Assembly (NCBI GenBank): GCA_014529385.2
Contig: CM043952.1
Coordinates: forward strand, 56,458,619 to 56,522,618
DNA length: 64,000 nucleotides
Reading direction: 5' to 3'
From: Adiantum capillus-veneris
Lineage: Eukaryota; Streptophyta; Polypodiopsida; Polypodiales; Pteridaceae
Part shown: in pieces, positions 8,820 through 21,183 of the stretch
Layout: every line of letters begins with the position of its first letter
How positions within the stretch are numbered: position 1 is the first letter of the stretch
Made by a program: the position numbers and the translations under genes
Notes under the pieces: generated by a model
What the model was told of the DNA's origin: nothing
Database searches by the model: none
What the model saw: only the letters and a program-made list of their open reading frames with translations

Positions 8820-9990
8820 CACCGACAAGCATAGTGGTCTCGTACGGTCCCGTACGTTTTGTACACGTACGATGATGTGCGGTACTAAACGAACTAAAAA
8901 ATATTAAGATGTACGATGACGTTACGTACGTTCAAAATAAAAAAACAAAGAATTCTTACGTCTAAGGCTCAGGCCCTTGGGTTTAAACTTTACACTTAAA
9001 GAAACTTGACATTATGAGATCTTCAATGGGAGACCCAATGGAGAGAAGATGGAGAGGCAAGACTCTAGTCTCTAGAGCTTGTCACTTGAGAGCTAGAACA
9101 TGGGAGCATTGACTTTGTTCTCGCTATCAAATTCGACTTGTCTTACTTTGGCTTCCAAGCGTGCTTGCTTGCGCTCACGCGCTATGGTTGCCATTCTTTC
9201 TTCGTACTTACGATCAATTTCTGCTTTTCTTGCTTCGCGTTCTAACTTGTTATCCATAAACATCGGCTCCAACTCCTCCATAGGAGTTAGTGCAATCCTT
9301 GGCGTAGATGGGGAAGGGGGAGGGTCGGAAAAACCTCCTGGTGGGGAAAATTCTTCTTCGTCTCTCTCATGCTCATCACCTCCAAGCGAAGTATCCATTC
9401 CGCTTCGAGTGATGACCATCCACTGAAGTCGTGGGTTCTTGTGGTCTTGGGTTCTTAAGGTCACGAGGAACTTGGGTTCTTGGGAGTCTTCATTCTTGGG
9501 TTCTTGAGGTTCTTCTTTCGCTTGTAATCTGTGTTAGAGAAGGATCTTCTCTTCACCCGAGTTTTGCTCTTTTCCGCGGGCGCACCCCTTGGCGGCCTTG
9601 CGCTCACACCAAGGTTGCTTTTTCCCACCTCACGTCGATTGGCCGGCCACTAAGTGCACGGTCCGCTCTCAATGAGTGAAAAGAGGCACAAGGGGAGGTT
9701 GGACAAGCATTGAGAGCAATGAGCATTGAGAGCTTGAGAGCAATGAGCATTGAGAGCTTGGAAGTGTTGGAGAACAAGATGGAGAGGCATTGCTTAAATA
9801 GGAAGAGGCTAGAGCATGAGAGAGAGTTGGGCTGCTCAATGTAATCCATTCACAATTGTGAATTTTGCCCACCAAAAAAAACAAAAAAACAAAAAAAAAA
9901 CGTACAAAACGTACGAAACGTACGGGACGGTACGTGACCCGCAGTACGGAACGAGACGTTCCGTACGTCGTACGAAAACTACCCTGCCGA
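8820..9990. repeat. CGTACG-rich inverted ends around a gag scrap, possible MITE
   Basis: The left end (8,837-8,940) contains GTCTCGTACGGTCCCGTACG then TTTTGTAC. The right end (9,893-9,985), read on the other strand, contains GTCTCGT and then ACCGTCCCGTACGTTTCGTA and TTTTGTACG. So the two ends are inverted relative to each other and built of CGTAC words. The interior is A/T-rich on both inner edges and holds an antisense gypsy gag fragment. The best guess is a small DNA element that received a gypsy insertion; boundaries and target duplication are unresolved. Confidence 0.4.
8980..9840 (-). mobile_element. G4-type gypsy gag fragment, antisense
   Basis: Minus-strand codons at 9,093-9,464 (MVITRSGMDTSLGGDEHERD, DPPPSPSTPRIALTPMEE, ERKQARLEAKVRQ) match the G4 gag start on the plus strand at 33,736-34,060 (MVINGSGMDT, DPPPSPSTPQIEPNPMQ, ERKQARLAAKEQR). 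The upstream leader, rich in CAAGAACCCAAGAAC-type repeats, is shared as well. It is a fossil fragment with no LTR or pol recognised. Confidence 0.65.
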
Positions 9991-9998
9991 CAAGAAAC

Positions 9999-10809
9999 AT
10001 GCCAAATGCAAAGGATAAACAAACACCCCCATCCAAGATGTATACAGGTACAAATACAAATACAGGGACAGGTAAAGACACAGGTGCAAGAACCGAGAAA
10101 TCGGTGCTATGCTCGATGCAAGACATTTGGGGTTTTATCTCATCCTTACAGGAAATGGTGATGAAGCAAGGTGAAGACATCAAAAATCTTGCACTAAAGA
10201 ACTAGGAATTGGAGCACACAATCCAAATACAGAATCTGAAAATGCAACATCAAGATGAGAAAATTCAGGCCCTGCAAGATGCATTAAACAAACAGGTCTC
10301 CAATGTGCAAGACGCTCTAGCTACACACGACGAGAAGCTTGCACACATCAGTGATAATGCAACAGGAAATACGACCTACTGGGCACATGTAGTAAGAAGT
10401 ACTCCAAATGCCATTCCGCAGACACATGAGACGTATGCAAATGTAGATGACACAGAGTATAATGAGCGAGAGAAACGCAGTATGAATATTGTGATCCGAG
10501 GCATACCCGAATCTGACAATGAGAAAGTACCTCCTTGCAAACACATTTGGCATGCATGATGTAGTGGTGTATGGGGCACACCGTGTGGGTAAGCAGAGAC
10601 CTGAGAACAATCGCGCAATTGTATGCACAATGTTGGATGCACGTAAAAGAGCCATCATACTCAAAAATGCTCGCATTTATCTAAGGGACAGCCCAATTTA
10701 CATCAGTGAAGACAGGACACCCGCGAAACAAAAGGAAAGAAGATAGGCATATGAAGAACGAATGAAAAAGAACACCACCCCCACAGGGGCAACACCACCA
10801 GAAGCATGA
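9999..10809 (+). pseudogene. LINE A ORF1: coiled coil + RRM-type RNA-binding protein, broken
   Basis: It starts ATG at 9,999 (MPNAKDKQTPPSKMYTG). A heptad-like stretch (EHTIQIQNLKMQHQDEKIQ, ALQDALNKQVSNVQDALATH) predicts a coiled coil that would trimerise the protein. Next comes SMNIVIRGIPESDNE, the hallmark of the L1 ORF1p RRM (Transposase_22), and then a C-terminal region (FGMHDVVVYGAHRVGK, RAIVCTMLDARKRAIILKNA) typical of the same family. Its role is to coat the LINE RNA. There is an in-frame TAG at 10,203, a frameshift near 10,525-10,550, and another TAG at about 10,744. The frame ends TGA at 10,807, just ahead of ORF2. Confidence 0.8.
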
Positions 10810-10821
10810 CAGGAGGAAACC

Positions 10822-13800
10822 CATGGGACCACGAACATACACGTCACAAGTTGGAATTGCCGGGGTTTCCCTTGGCACAAAGGGGAAGGATTGGCAGAGG
10901 TTTTACCACAAGCAGACATACTTTTTCTACTTGAAACGTGGGAACAGGACACATGTAGACTGCCAAGTATTCCAAGATATATAACACACTCGGTTTGGTG
11001 GCGTGGTACTAAGATGCATGGGCAAGGGGGTGTTGCTATAATGTACAAGGAGGAAATGCAAAATTAGGTTAAGATATGCAAGATAGATGAACACAAACGA
11101 TACATATGGGCTGAGATTTGTACATCTGGGAGATCAATGTTCATTGCGGGATGCTACATCCCACATCGGGAATCCCCGTTCTATGATTTGCATAATCTCT
11201 CCAAGAAAGACCCTTTTGCCGACCTATATACAGATATTGCAACCTACACATCACAGGGGGCAGTGATGATACTCGGGGATCTTAATGCTCGCATAGCCAA
11301 CATACAGGTTCAATTGGTTGACTACTCAACCCATCCCGCCGACAAAGATGGCGATCTTGTATTAGATGCAATATGGGATAGATGCTCATGAGCTCATCTC
11401 ATGAATGAACCAAGGTTCGGCTTTGATATCCATGATGAATTCTATGCAACTTGTAGTCATGAATGGCACCAAGAAATTTGCAAGCTCCGGAACATACACA
11501 TGCTATACATCAAACCATGGAAGAAGCACTAATGACTATGCGTTAGTTAGCCACAATGCATTGGATTTAATTGGACACTTTAAAATTGGGGCTCGGTCAC
11601 CGAACTCGGACCATACTTCAATTCATGTATGTCTAGACCTCCCACACATGCCTACACAACGCATCCAAAAGGCGACAAGTTGGGCATATCGAATGCAAGC
11701 CACAAAGAAATTCGATTATGCCACTTTTCTGGACAGCCTATTGAGTAGCCAATGCATGTCCCAAAACATTTCAGAAAATTGGGCTACCTTTCGTCAAGCA
11801 ATAGAAGAGGCTACAGAGGTCACTATGGGGCGATCTAAAAGAAATCACCAACAAGTGAAAGGTCTCCCTCATAACCCATGGTTTGATGCAGAATGTAAAG
11901 CAGCAAAACGCAAGTTAAAGTGCTTCAATAAGTCCACGAAGGAGTGGGAAAGTGCAACCAAGGAATACAAGATGCTGAAAAGGAAAAAGAGAAGGATGCA
12001 TGAACTTTTGAAGGAGGAGCAAGAGGTGATCAGATTTAAGAAAGAGCCCAAGAAAGCATGCCGCAACATGAAAGGAAAAAAGGAGGATATAATGGGAAAT
12101 TTCAGCATGGACGAAATGTATGTATATGCACAAACACTCTATGCTCCCACCAATGCTCAAATAATGATGAATGCTGAAATTCAGGTTGACACTAAGGAAC
12201 CTATAACTTTTGCAGCGGCTTTGAGAGGTTTGAAAAAACTAACCACTCGGAAAGCCTCTAACATTTTGCACTTCAACTCCGAAATGCTGAAATGGTCGGG
12301 CAATGAAGCCAAGAAATGGATATACTGCATGATGAATCAAGCTATCCACCAAGGCATGCCTGAAGATTGGCAAGAGAATTGGGTCAAAGCTTTGTTTAAA
12401 GGCGGAGACCGTAACCTACTCACGAATTACCGCACCATCATGGTGGGCTCTTGCATGGCAAAACTTTTTGGGAGCCTGATAGAAAAGGATATTAGCACAT
12501 GGGCTGAAAATAGTGGAAAGAGGGCTCTCGGTCAAGCAGGTTTTAGAGCAAAACATAGTACCATAGATCACTTGATTACAATCCGGATTATGATGGAAGA
12601 GGCGCGACTCAAAGGGGAAACTATGTACTGTTGTTTTGTGGACTTTAAGAAAGCGTTTGATACGGTACCTCGTCATGGGTTATGGTCCCGCATGGAGACC
12701 ATTGGGGTTCCCATACACTTGAGGGTTGCGGTGGCACGCCTATACCATGCGGTTCGATGTAAACTGAAAATGCAAACAGGCTTCTCCAAAGAGTTCTTTA
12801 GCACAATAGGGGTCAAACAAGGATGCCCTCTGTCCCCAACATTATTTGGGCTATGCATAGATGAGCTTGAGGACTTTATCTACCAAACAACTTAAGATAA
12901 TGGAGATGCACCAAACATAGGTCTCATTACTTTGCTACTCCTCATTTATGCTGATGATGTGGTTCTTTTAGCGCATAGCATGTCTCTCTTGCAAAAACTT
13001 TTGGATGCGGTACATACTTTCTGCGAAGCCACAGGACTTTCAGTGAATGTCACGAAAACAAAATGTATGGCGATTTGTACACACAAATCAAAGGATCAGC
13101 CCGCCCTTATGTATGATGGGCAAGAGATTCAAGCAGTGGACAGCTTTAAATACTTGGGCATCATTATACCCTCGAATCATAGATGGGGGAAATGTGCAAA
13201 AACAAGAATTGAAGCAGGACAAGCAAGGTATTACGAGTTTGAAAACATGTGCAAACAAAGCGTCACTAGAAGGTGGGAAATAAAGTCCATGACTTTCAAT
13301 GCGTGTGTGGTCCAAACGCTATTGTATGGGGTAGAGGTATGGGGACCAAGTATTCCGGCCAGCACATGGAATGACATTGAGAAAATTCAGAAAAAGTTCT
13401 TATGTAGACATACGGGGATAAAAACCACAACACCATACTCAGTGATGCTATTGGAGACTAGACAAAGACCATTGGAAATGCTTGCCTTGCAAAGAATGCA
13501 TAGATATCTCTTGAAGGTGAAGCTGATGCCTCATAACCGTTTGCCTCACATAGCATGGGAGGTAGGATGTAAGCCGCAAAAGAACCACAAAAGCAAGTTT
13601 CTCACCTCTAGCCTTGTTGAGGACATCAGGAAATGGTTCTCTAAATGGAATGTGGGAGCACATGTGGACATGCATGTAGAGGCAGGTACCGAGCATGAGC
13701 ACGAGCTGAATTTTGAACTACAATTACTTGAGGCCCTCCACAGCAAATGGAAGAATGCAATGCACACGTCCAAGTTTGAATACTATTGCAAGCACATAAA

Positions 13801-14187
13801 CACGAGATACTGGGAAGAGTACAAGACCGGGGAAACCCAAATACATATCAGGACACCCATGTCTTACCGTGCGAGACGGGCCACTTGATGCGGACAAGAT
13901 CACACATGCTCAAAAGTGAAACGGGAGGATGGCTGAATATTGATGCAAACATGAGGAGATGCACTCAATGCAACTTGAACTCATTGGAAAATGAGGCACA
14001 TGTAACCCTTGAATGTCCAGCATATGCACACATTCGGGTCGACTTTCCCCAACTTATTCAAGGATGTACTACATTTGAGGAGCTTCTCTCAAGAACACAT
14101 CCCTCTCCAGTAGCACTAGGCATCTATCTTGCCACAGTGCTAGAACATCACACCACACTAACAAACAAAATCACCACAGAATCGTGA
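10822..14187 (+). pseudogene. LINE A ORF2: endonuclease-reverse transcriptase, broken
   Basis: The N-terminal apurinic-type endonuclease is visible as TNIHVTSWNCRGF, LETWEQD, MILGDLNARI and NSDHTSI. The RT core follows: NWVKALFKGGD, NYRTIMVGSCMAKLFG, QAGFRAKHSTIDHL, CFVDFKKAFDTV, GVKQGCPLSPTLFGL and the catalytic LLIYADDVVLLAH. The C-terminus carries a C-x2-C-x8-H-x4-C knuckle (CTQCNLNSLENEAHVTLEC). Lesions seen: an in-frame stop near 11,067, a frameshift near 11,395, TAA at 12,893, and a frameshift near 13,880. Target-primed reverse transcription would be its function; this copy cannot make a full protein. Confidence 0.85.
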
Positions 14188-14235
14188 CACGTCCCCTCCT
14201 TCACATGGGAAGGGGGGAGTCTCATATATGAGATT

Positions 14236-14396
<161 letters not shown>

Positions 14397-14429
14397 AGGG
14401 GGTTTCGGTCCTTTCTCTATGGTCATGAG

Positions 14430-14890
14430 TTATGAAGATCAAAGATGTCTTGGGCTATATCTACTTGAGTTACACAGATATAGAGACACTTTACTGGGGA
14501 GAGCTAGACAGACACAGTCCAGAGACGAATTACAGATTTCTTTTCACTAGATATGGACAGGCAAAGGAGCAGCCATCACTGCAGAGCTCGGCCCACACTC
14601 ATTCGACCACTACCGGTACTCTCATCGACCGAGCACTGGAGCTACGGAAATCCAGACGGCCACGATTGAGGACAGGGGCTACACAGCATCGACAGAGACT
14701 ACAGCAGAGGATTCGAGCCAGACTCTCTCGACATCCAGAGTGCAGATGAGGATGGATTCTAGTAGTAGTAGTATTTTTGTTCTAGTCTTTTTGTACCCAG
14801 AGATGGTACAGATTCACAATTTTGTAACAGTTTGTTCTCATAGGTCATTTTGGCCTTTTAAAGACGTTAATATAACATTTCATTTCATTT
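14430..14890 (+). mobile_element. 5'-truncated LINE 3' end
   Basis: A scrap with plus-strand codons (IDRALELRKSRRPRLR, QHRQRLQQRI) matching the antisense scrap at 839-1,033, then GTAGTAGTAGTATTTTTGTT, then the shared 3' motif (CTCATAGGTCATTTTGGCCT, AAAGACGTTAATATAACATT) at 14,838-14,880. It is immediately downstream of the LINE A (TC)n tract. Confidence 0.65.
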
Positions 14891-14949
14891 CTCTCCACTC
14901 ATAGGAAGTAGAGGGCTTGTTTGAAGTACAGCCCTTGCTTGAAGCACAC

Positions 14950-17900
14950 GCCTTGCTCTCTCTCTCTTTCTCTCTCGAAGCCCCCCCAACCCCCCCCCCC
15001 CCCCCCCAAAAAAAAAAAAAAATCATCGCGCAAGATGATGGCTTCTCCACACACAATACACCCCCCTAGGACGTTGAAGGTGACTTTCATGCTCACACAC
15101 AAACGGCTCACAGAGATGGAAAAAGAGATGGAGGAGTGGAAAGCGGAGATGGAATGTTGGAGGGAGATAAAGGCAGATTTTTTCCAAAAGCAAGCTAGCA
15201 AAGAGGAACAATGGAAAGCGGAGAAAGAGGACACGCGAGCTGAAACCGACGCGCTCAAAGGGGAGGTATTGGCCCTTGAAAAAGAGCTGGCTGAAGTTAA
15301 GAGATCAAAGAAGGAGAATTTCAGCCCTCAGTAATTGAAGAGCTCAAAGTCATCGAGGAGCAAGTGCAAGCAATCAAGGAGGATGAGAAGCAACATGAAG
15401 CAAAGACGTCTACATGGGTGCCCTCAAGACACAGAAGAAGATGGATGAAGCAGAGAAGTGGATAGAGGTCGCCAAAAGGGAAAAGGGAAGGAGGCATCAA
15501 CCCCCACACCAACCATCATCAACATGACACTACAAGAGGAAAAACGGAAACGCTCGCGTGCTGTACAAGTGAGAGTTACCGGTCTAAAAAGATCGAGATA
15601 AAGTCGAGGAAGAAGGGAGCTCATGGAGTTGATGGGAATAGATAAACCAACGCACACAAAGGCATGATAGTCGGTAAAAGAAGTGGAGGTGTTGGAGAGA
15701 CATCGAAGGAACGTGCTCTCATTTTGCGCTTTCCCACTATTGAGGCGAAATAAGAGTTTTTGAAGAAAAGGCCCACATTAAAGAAGACTGGCATATTCCT
15801 TGGCGATGATCTCACTGTCACAGCTTGCCCACATGCAGGGCAGCAGGGGAAAAAGGAAAGATAGTCTTCTATAGAGAAGGGAAGGTGGCCATTAAGGAGC
15901 AACGCTCCACATGACGGTTGGAGACTTATGGGACCAAACTTAAAATAGCAATGTGGAACTGCAATGGGTCTCTCAAGCTTGATGTGGGTGCCTTTGAGGA
16001 CAGCTTTAGAGAAGGAGATATTGTGTTCTATTTAGAGACTCACCAGGCCCCGGGCCAGATTATGCATGACTGGATACAGAGGGGAGACAGCTAATAGAGT
16101 AAATGCAACATCTGAGCATGGGAGTAGAGGATCGAAGAGGGTAGCAGTTCTTTTTAGGGAAGATTTGCAGTCGCTTGTACATATTGTTCGGAGAGACGAT
16201 CATGCCAGGTACATGTGGGTGAGATTGAAGGCTGAGGCAAGCAGATTTCTCTATATTGCATTATGCTGATTTGCTCCAAGTACATCAACCTATGCGTCAC
16301 CTAGAGGAGAGTCTCCTTTCTCTATGCTTGATGATGGCATATGGGAGTTATCTAGGGATGGGGATATCATTCTCCTGGGGACTTCAATGCCCTAATGGGC
16401 AACCATCAGACAGTCTTCTATATACCTCGGAGGAGATGTTGAGAGAGCTAGGCACCATAGACATGGGGCTGGACAGACGCTCACAAGACACATAATGTTC
16501 ATAGAATGGGAGATACTTGCTAGATATGGGCACCGCACATGGGTTAGCCATACTCAATGGCTTACAGAGATTCCCAGCAGCCGCCGGGTTTACTTGCTTC
16601 CCACATCGTCACAAGGTTAGCACAGTGAACTATATTATGGCCACGCCGAGTTTTCTTTCCCGTATTGAGGACTTCACAATTGGACCCCGGCCCATTGGGA
16701 TAGCAGTGGAACATGCCCTTTTGACATTGGACATCTCCTTCCAGTTTACTAAAGCTCGGAGGGCACGAATAGAAGGTCCTACAAGATATACTTTCACTTC
16801 GGAGACGGACCCTGTTTACATGGGGAATTTATAGATGCCTATACACAAAGGATCCAACATGACCTTTGGAGGAGCTCACCCATATTCTGACAAAGACCCT
16901 ACGGGATTGGCCAGGGAGGCTTATCCACATAAACAGCACAAGTAGAGACGTCGTTCTAAAACTATGCCCTAGAACATTTGGAATGATGAGGCGTGCAGAG
17001 ATTTGAGAGCCCGACTACAAAGAGAGGTTTGTCTGGGAGTCATCACTCATAGACAATCGCGCATTGCCTTCCGGCATTTAGTACGCCGGAAGAAGAGGGC
17101 CTTTCTAGCTAGCCTTGAGCAAGAGTTATACCAGCTATTTCTAAGTCAGGATTTTTTGACTGCATTTTCACAAATCCTCTCCCGCTCTAGCTATTACTTC
17201 TCCGGAGGCGTGGCGCCGATATGCAGCATCCCTATATACAGTGTCGGGGCAGCCACCTCTACCGGAGCTCCCACATTTACCTATGGGCAGAAGGTTGTGG
17301 AGTATATAGAGATGTATACTTATCTGGGGAAGTTTTCAATGGGCCAGTTTTTTCGTTGAGAAGAGCAGCAAAGACTTGATTGACCAGAGCCTATGCAGCC
17401 TTGGGCAGACTTGCGATGATGTGTTCGCGGGTTCAGTTTCAGGAACCTCGAACCAAACTTTGGCTTTTTGATACTTTGGTGACCTTAGTTATGATGTAGG
17501 TGTAGATTTGGGGGCCCTCAGTTGGTTGTCACGGTAGAGCTGGTAGCACTAATCGATGGAAAGGGATGGAGAGGCCCTTGGTATCTATGATTTCCTATAT
17601 GATTAAATCCAAGGCCTCAGTACCTCATGAAATTATTAGAGCAGAGCTAGTTGCTGCTCCTAGTTGCTGCTTCGGTGGTGATTGAGGCACTTGCGGGACC
17701 TTCCCAAAAACAGATATGCTCCGCTTGCTCTTGAGTCTTCCCAGCAGTTGGCCTTATAGGGAGACACGGCCTACTAGTATGGACATGACTAATTGATTCT
17801 AGATGCATGGTCTTAGCATGGACAGACTGCCTCCCTTCTAGTACTCTTTGGAGGCCCTCTCTCTCACTGTGACACGGATAGAGATTACTAGACTTATCCG

Positions 17901-18003
17901 CCAGGACTTGATTCAGATGGACACCGGGAGGACTTGGATAGAGCCTACTCAAGAATTGGGCATGAAGAGGGTTTTTACCGAGACATTTTCTCCAACTCAC
18001 AGC
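14950..18003 (+). mobile_element. LINE F: internally deleted LINE E-family element
   Basis: It begins just after a short (CT)n tract (14,957-14,985) and C/A runs. The ORF1 coiled coil is at 15,034-15,334. ORF2 endonuclease scraps run from about 15,945 (MWNCNGSLKLDVG; compare LINE E VWDCNGSLWTHPG) to about 17,170. The reverse-transcriptase palm is absent: the sequence jumps near 17,200-17,280 to the region after it (EYIEMYTYLGKFSM; compare LINE E VDSYVYLGVTF). C-terminal codons (KLWLFDTLVT, SKASVPHEIIRAEL, TGRTWIEPTQELGMKR) continue to about 18,003, where an antisense LTR begins. It is heavily broken. Confidence 0.7.
15034..15334 (+). pseudogene. LINE F ORF1 coiled-coil part
   Basis: The open stretch from ATG at 15,034 encodes a highly charged helix with strong heptad character (EKEMEEWKAEMECWREIKAD, EVLALEKELAEVKRSKKE), as in the ORF1 of LINE E (KEKEEWAREKEDKKKELEG). 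A following RRM-like scrap (VRVTGLKRSR near 15,570) lies out of frame. It probably served as an RNA-coating protein; this copy is broken after the coil. Confidence 0.65.
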
Positions 18004-18025
18004 TATGAGAGTGCGAGCATACGGA

Positions 18026-18082
<57 letters not shown>

Positions 18083-18417
18083 ACACAAAAGCAAGATGCT
18101 GATGTAGGGAAGAGGGGGAGATCAGCCCTCCATGACTACCAGAACAAGAGACCTGCAATACAACCGTATGTCAAACTATGATTGTGGGTGCCCCCCCCTA
18201 GCCCCATATATAGGTGCCCATGGGAAGGTAGGGCAATGCCAGATAAAAGCCCTCACAACCCAACAAGGAAAAAGATATATAAGGGCGCCTGAACAAGATG
18301 GGCCGCCGGACAAATGCAGCATAAATGCATATGCAAAGGATGGCGAGCCCGGAGCCACACTAGACGTACATGCATGCCCTAGACCTGTGAAGCAACAGAG
18401 TGGTGTAAGTCTTAACA
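18004..18417 (-). repeat. copia-type LTR containing (TC)n
   Basis: Read antisense it starts TGTTAAGACTTACACC after a purine tract and contains a (TC)n run (18,080-18,029) near its end. The related LTR at 42,584-42,910 has only a short TC-rich stretch at the same place, so the microsatellite expanded within the LTR. Confidence 0.55.
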
Positions 18418-19356
18418 CCCCCTCTCAGCACCCGATGTTGGACAAACCGTACGAAGCCGAAGATGTGAGGCAAATGATGAAGATGTCTACTGCCATGTCT
18501 GCAGTAGTCTGGGATGTCCCAACCTCCGAGAGAGTTCCATGGTAAACTGCCGTCAGGAGCAGTGTAGCAAATTGTTGTACTCCACCAATACAGGGTGAAG
18601 ATATTGCGTGAAGGTCCCAAATCGAATGTGAAAACAACTCCTTGTTGTGAAAGAAGTGCCAATAGACCTGCAAGTGTCCTGCCCGATAGGATCTGTGGTG
18701 TTTGTAGTCAAACGGCCTAGAGAAAATGGGGAAGCCTAGGAGCCATCATGAGAATGACCAGAAGCCTGTCAATGCATGAACGTGTAACCCAATGTGGCCA
18801 GGTGGCTAAGCTGTGTAAGAACTCCAAGAAGGCCAGATGTAGCAATCTACGTCATAAACGTCCTCCAAAACAAGGAAAGGTAGACTAAACAATCTGCACT
18901 GTAGAAGCTACCGTAAGCTGGAGTAGTCACCGGTTGACCGCACAGACCACCACGGGTGGTGTCCTGTCAGTAAGTAGGGTAATCCAAGATGAGAGGAAAG
19001 CCAAACTCAACATTCTGCGTTGTGAAGGACCTCTGAGAACAGGTAAGGTCAGACCAAGCTGTCCGCACCGTAATCATCCTGTGTGAAGATCCTTTGAGAA
19101 GAGGAAAGGCCAGACCAATCCATCTACGTCGTCTTGCCTGTGTAGATGCTCCTGTGTAAGCTAGTGATCTGACGTGTCAAGGTCAAGTGGTCAGTGTCTA
19201 TCCACCCAAGATGGTGGTGTCCTCTCTGGAAATGTCAGAATCCCATATGCCATGAGCATGGCCATATCTTGTGTGAACTGCTCCGACAAGTGCATAGGTG
19301 TGTCCATAGCAAACCACAAGTCACCACCCCCTCTGGAGTGCGCAACCGCCGAATGA
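18004..19356 (-). mobile_element. Ty1/copia 3' end, antisense (RNase H tail, repeats, LTR)
   Basis: Minus-strand codons at about 18,673-18,425 (LQVYWHFFHNKELFSHSI and LLLTAVYHGTLSEVG) fit the end of copia RNase H (pattern HIxVxxHFxxEKV). A purine tract GAGAGGGGG and an LTR start TGTTAAG follow at 18,417, and the LTR runs to about 18,004. Upstream (18,800-19,150) lie degenerate repeats of about 55 bp containing ATCTGGCCTTTCCTCTTCTC-like words. The same arrangement occurs in the other orientation at 41,271-42,910. Broken fossil. Confidence 0.65.
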
Positions 19357-19792
19357 TGGCTAGAATGAATGGATCTCCCAAGGATCGTACGCCCGTAGAT
19401 GATCAAGCCGATGTCGAAGATACCGTGTACTGCAGTAGTCACTGAGAGATGGCACGGACCACCACCGGATGGTATCCTGGCAGGAGGTAACTTCATCCTC
19501 TGTAAAAAAACACAAAACAAGAGGCTTGTGTCCACCCAAAAACGCAACTGCGAGGTGATGAAAACGCTGCTGTCCAGCGTTTTTCAGCGTGCTCGTACGC
19601 TCCCGGCAGGGTCTGGAGCGGTGCAGAGGGTTTGGGAAGGGTGGTGAATCAAAGTCACTACCCCTGATGGGCTGTAAATAGAGAAAAAACAGTATGTGAA
19701 CTTGGCTGTAAACAGTAGTATATGGAGAGGATTAGGGGCCGGCAAGGCACCGGATGCCAAGCCGGTCATGTAAAGGCAAGACCAATAGGGTG
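19357..19792. other. unassigned flank of G2
   Basis: Before G2 inserted, this DNA was continuous with 33,464 onward, which is the leader of G4. It may be G4 or copia leader sequence. No gene or terminal repeat is supported. Confidence 0.35.
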
Positions 19793-19797
19793 GGAAG

Positions 19798-20401
19798 TGT
19801 CACAAAATGGTGACATGGCAAACCCTAACACACACACTCTGGCAGGTCTGAAATGGTGACGTGGCTCGCTGTGTACGGCAGGGATGACACGTGGCAAGAG
19901 TACGGAATTCCGTGATTTCCAATGCAGATTGCAGCGCATATTGTAGCAAATTTGGACAGCTTTTGGGCCTTGCTTTTACTACACGAGAGAGAGAGAGAGA
20001 CAGAGAAGCTTTTTGCTTTATTTTAGGGCTCAAGAGAGTTTGTGAGAGAAATCTTTTGCTTTATTTTAAAAGCTTTTGATTTTCAGCTTTGAAGCTTTTG
20101 GGGGCTCTGCTATGTGCTTTTAGCATCCCTTGTAACCTTTAAATTTGTGGGCAGGGCCTCACATCTCAGAACATCTGGACACAGAGTATGAGAGTGAGCG
20201 CCTACCTACACTCTTGTACTTTGAACATAGATTAATACAAAAAGAAATACCCAAAGGGGCGCCAGTCTTTGGGGCCAATATCTCTAGCCATGGAACTCCG
20301 TCGGGCCAGTGTCGAATCAATTGTGAACTGTGAACAGTTTTGAAGTGATTGTTTGTGGTGTCGCGGTAGATTCTCGACTTGGAGTGTCCAAGTCTGTGAC
20401 A
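19798..20401 (+). repeat. G2 5' LTR
   Basis: It starts TGTCACAAAATGGTGACATG and ends GTCCAAGTCTGTGACA. It contains a short GA tract and a TTTGCTTTATTTTA-type repeat. The primer-binding site starts two bases beyond it. Confidence 0.85.
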
Positions 20402-20471
20402 GTGATATCAGAGCACGGCCGATTTCTCTTCTACGGGAAATCCGATCCCTAATTTTTTTCCTCCGGCACCT

Positions 20472-21183
20472 ATGGCTTCACGTAAAGATCAGTCGACTCC
20501 CTCTGCATCCGGAGATGCGGGAAGGGATCAAAACAAAGATTCACGCGAGGAGTATGGCCTGCCTCCGCCTACTCAGGCAGAGCGTCAAGAGATGGAGCGT
20601 CAACAATTGATCGGCGATGCAACAAAGATGATGCTCAATTTTGCAAAGGACCCAAAATTGGCAAAATATATGAGCAAGACCTCTTTGGAGGAGGTGCACT
20701 CGTAGTGGCGGCAGACCACAGAACCACCCAAGAAACCCTCTACTCTTAGGATGTACACGGAGCAAGAATCAAAAGAGGTGGTGGATGCACGAATTGCTCA
20801 ACTTTTTGACGCGCAAAACAAGCACAAAAAGCACGACAAAAAGCAGAAGAAAGACACTGACTTCCCGGGTTATTTGGGTCATCAGTCTACTTTTGAATCG
20901 GCAAGAAAGCAGGATAAGCGTGTTCGATTTGAAGGAATACCCAGTTCTTCTTCTTCTTCTTCTTCTGATAGTTCTTCTAGCGCATGTGACTCGAGCAAAG
21001 AAGACAAGAAAGGCAAAAAGTGAAGCAAAAAGCAAAGCTTCGGAAAGGGCAAGAAAAAGGTAAAAGAAGTCTAAATCTCGCTATAACCGGCCCGTACAAC
21101 GTTGAGGGCGGTACTATTTCAATTACCTGTTAACTTTACACAGAGCACTGAGAAGGGAAGAGAACACAGTTGCGTCCAGCGAC
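20472..21183 (+). mobile_element. G2 gag, N-terminal part
   Basis: It starts MASRKDQSTPSASGDAGRDQ soon after the primer-binding site. It contains a serine run encoded by (TTC)n-type repeats and a basic patch. It is interrupted downstream by G3; gag resumes at 28,250. A second copy of this segment lies inside G3 (26,038-26,787). Confidence 0.7.

Noticed and set aside
10317-10676. Antisense frames over LINE A ORF1 and ORF2
   Set aside because: They are shadows of the sense coding frames, which carry the conserved motifs.
14430-14890. A SINE sharing the LINE tail
   Set aside because: There is no pol III A/B box or tRNA-like head, and its codons match another LINE scrap, so a 5'-truncated LINE explains it better.
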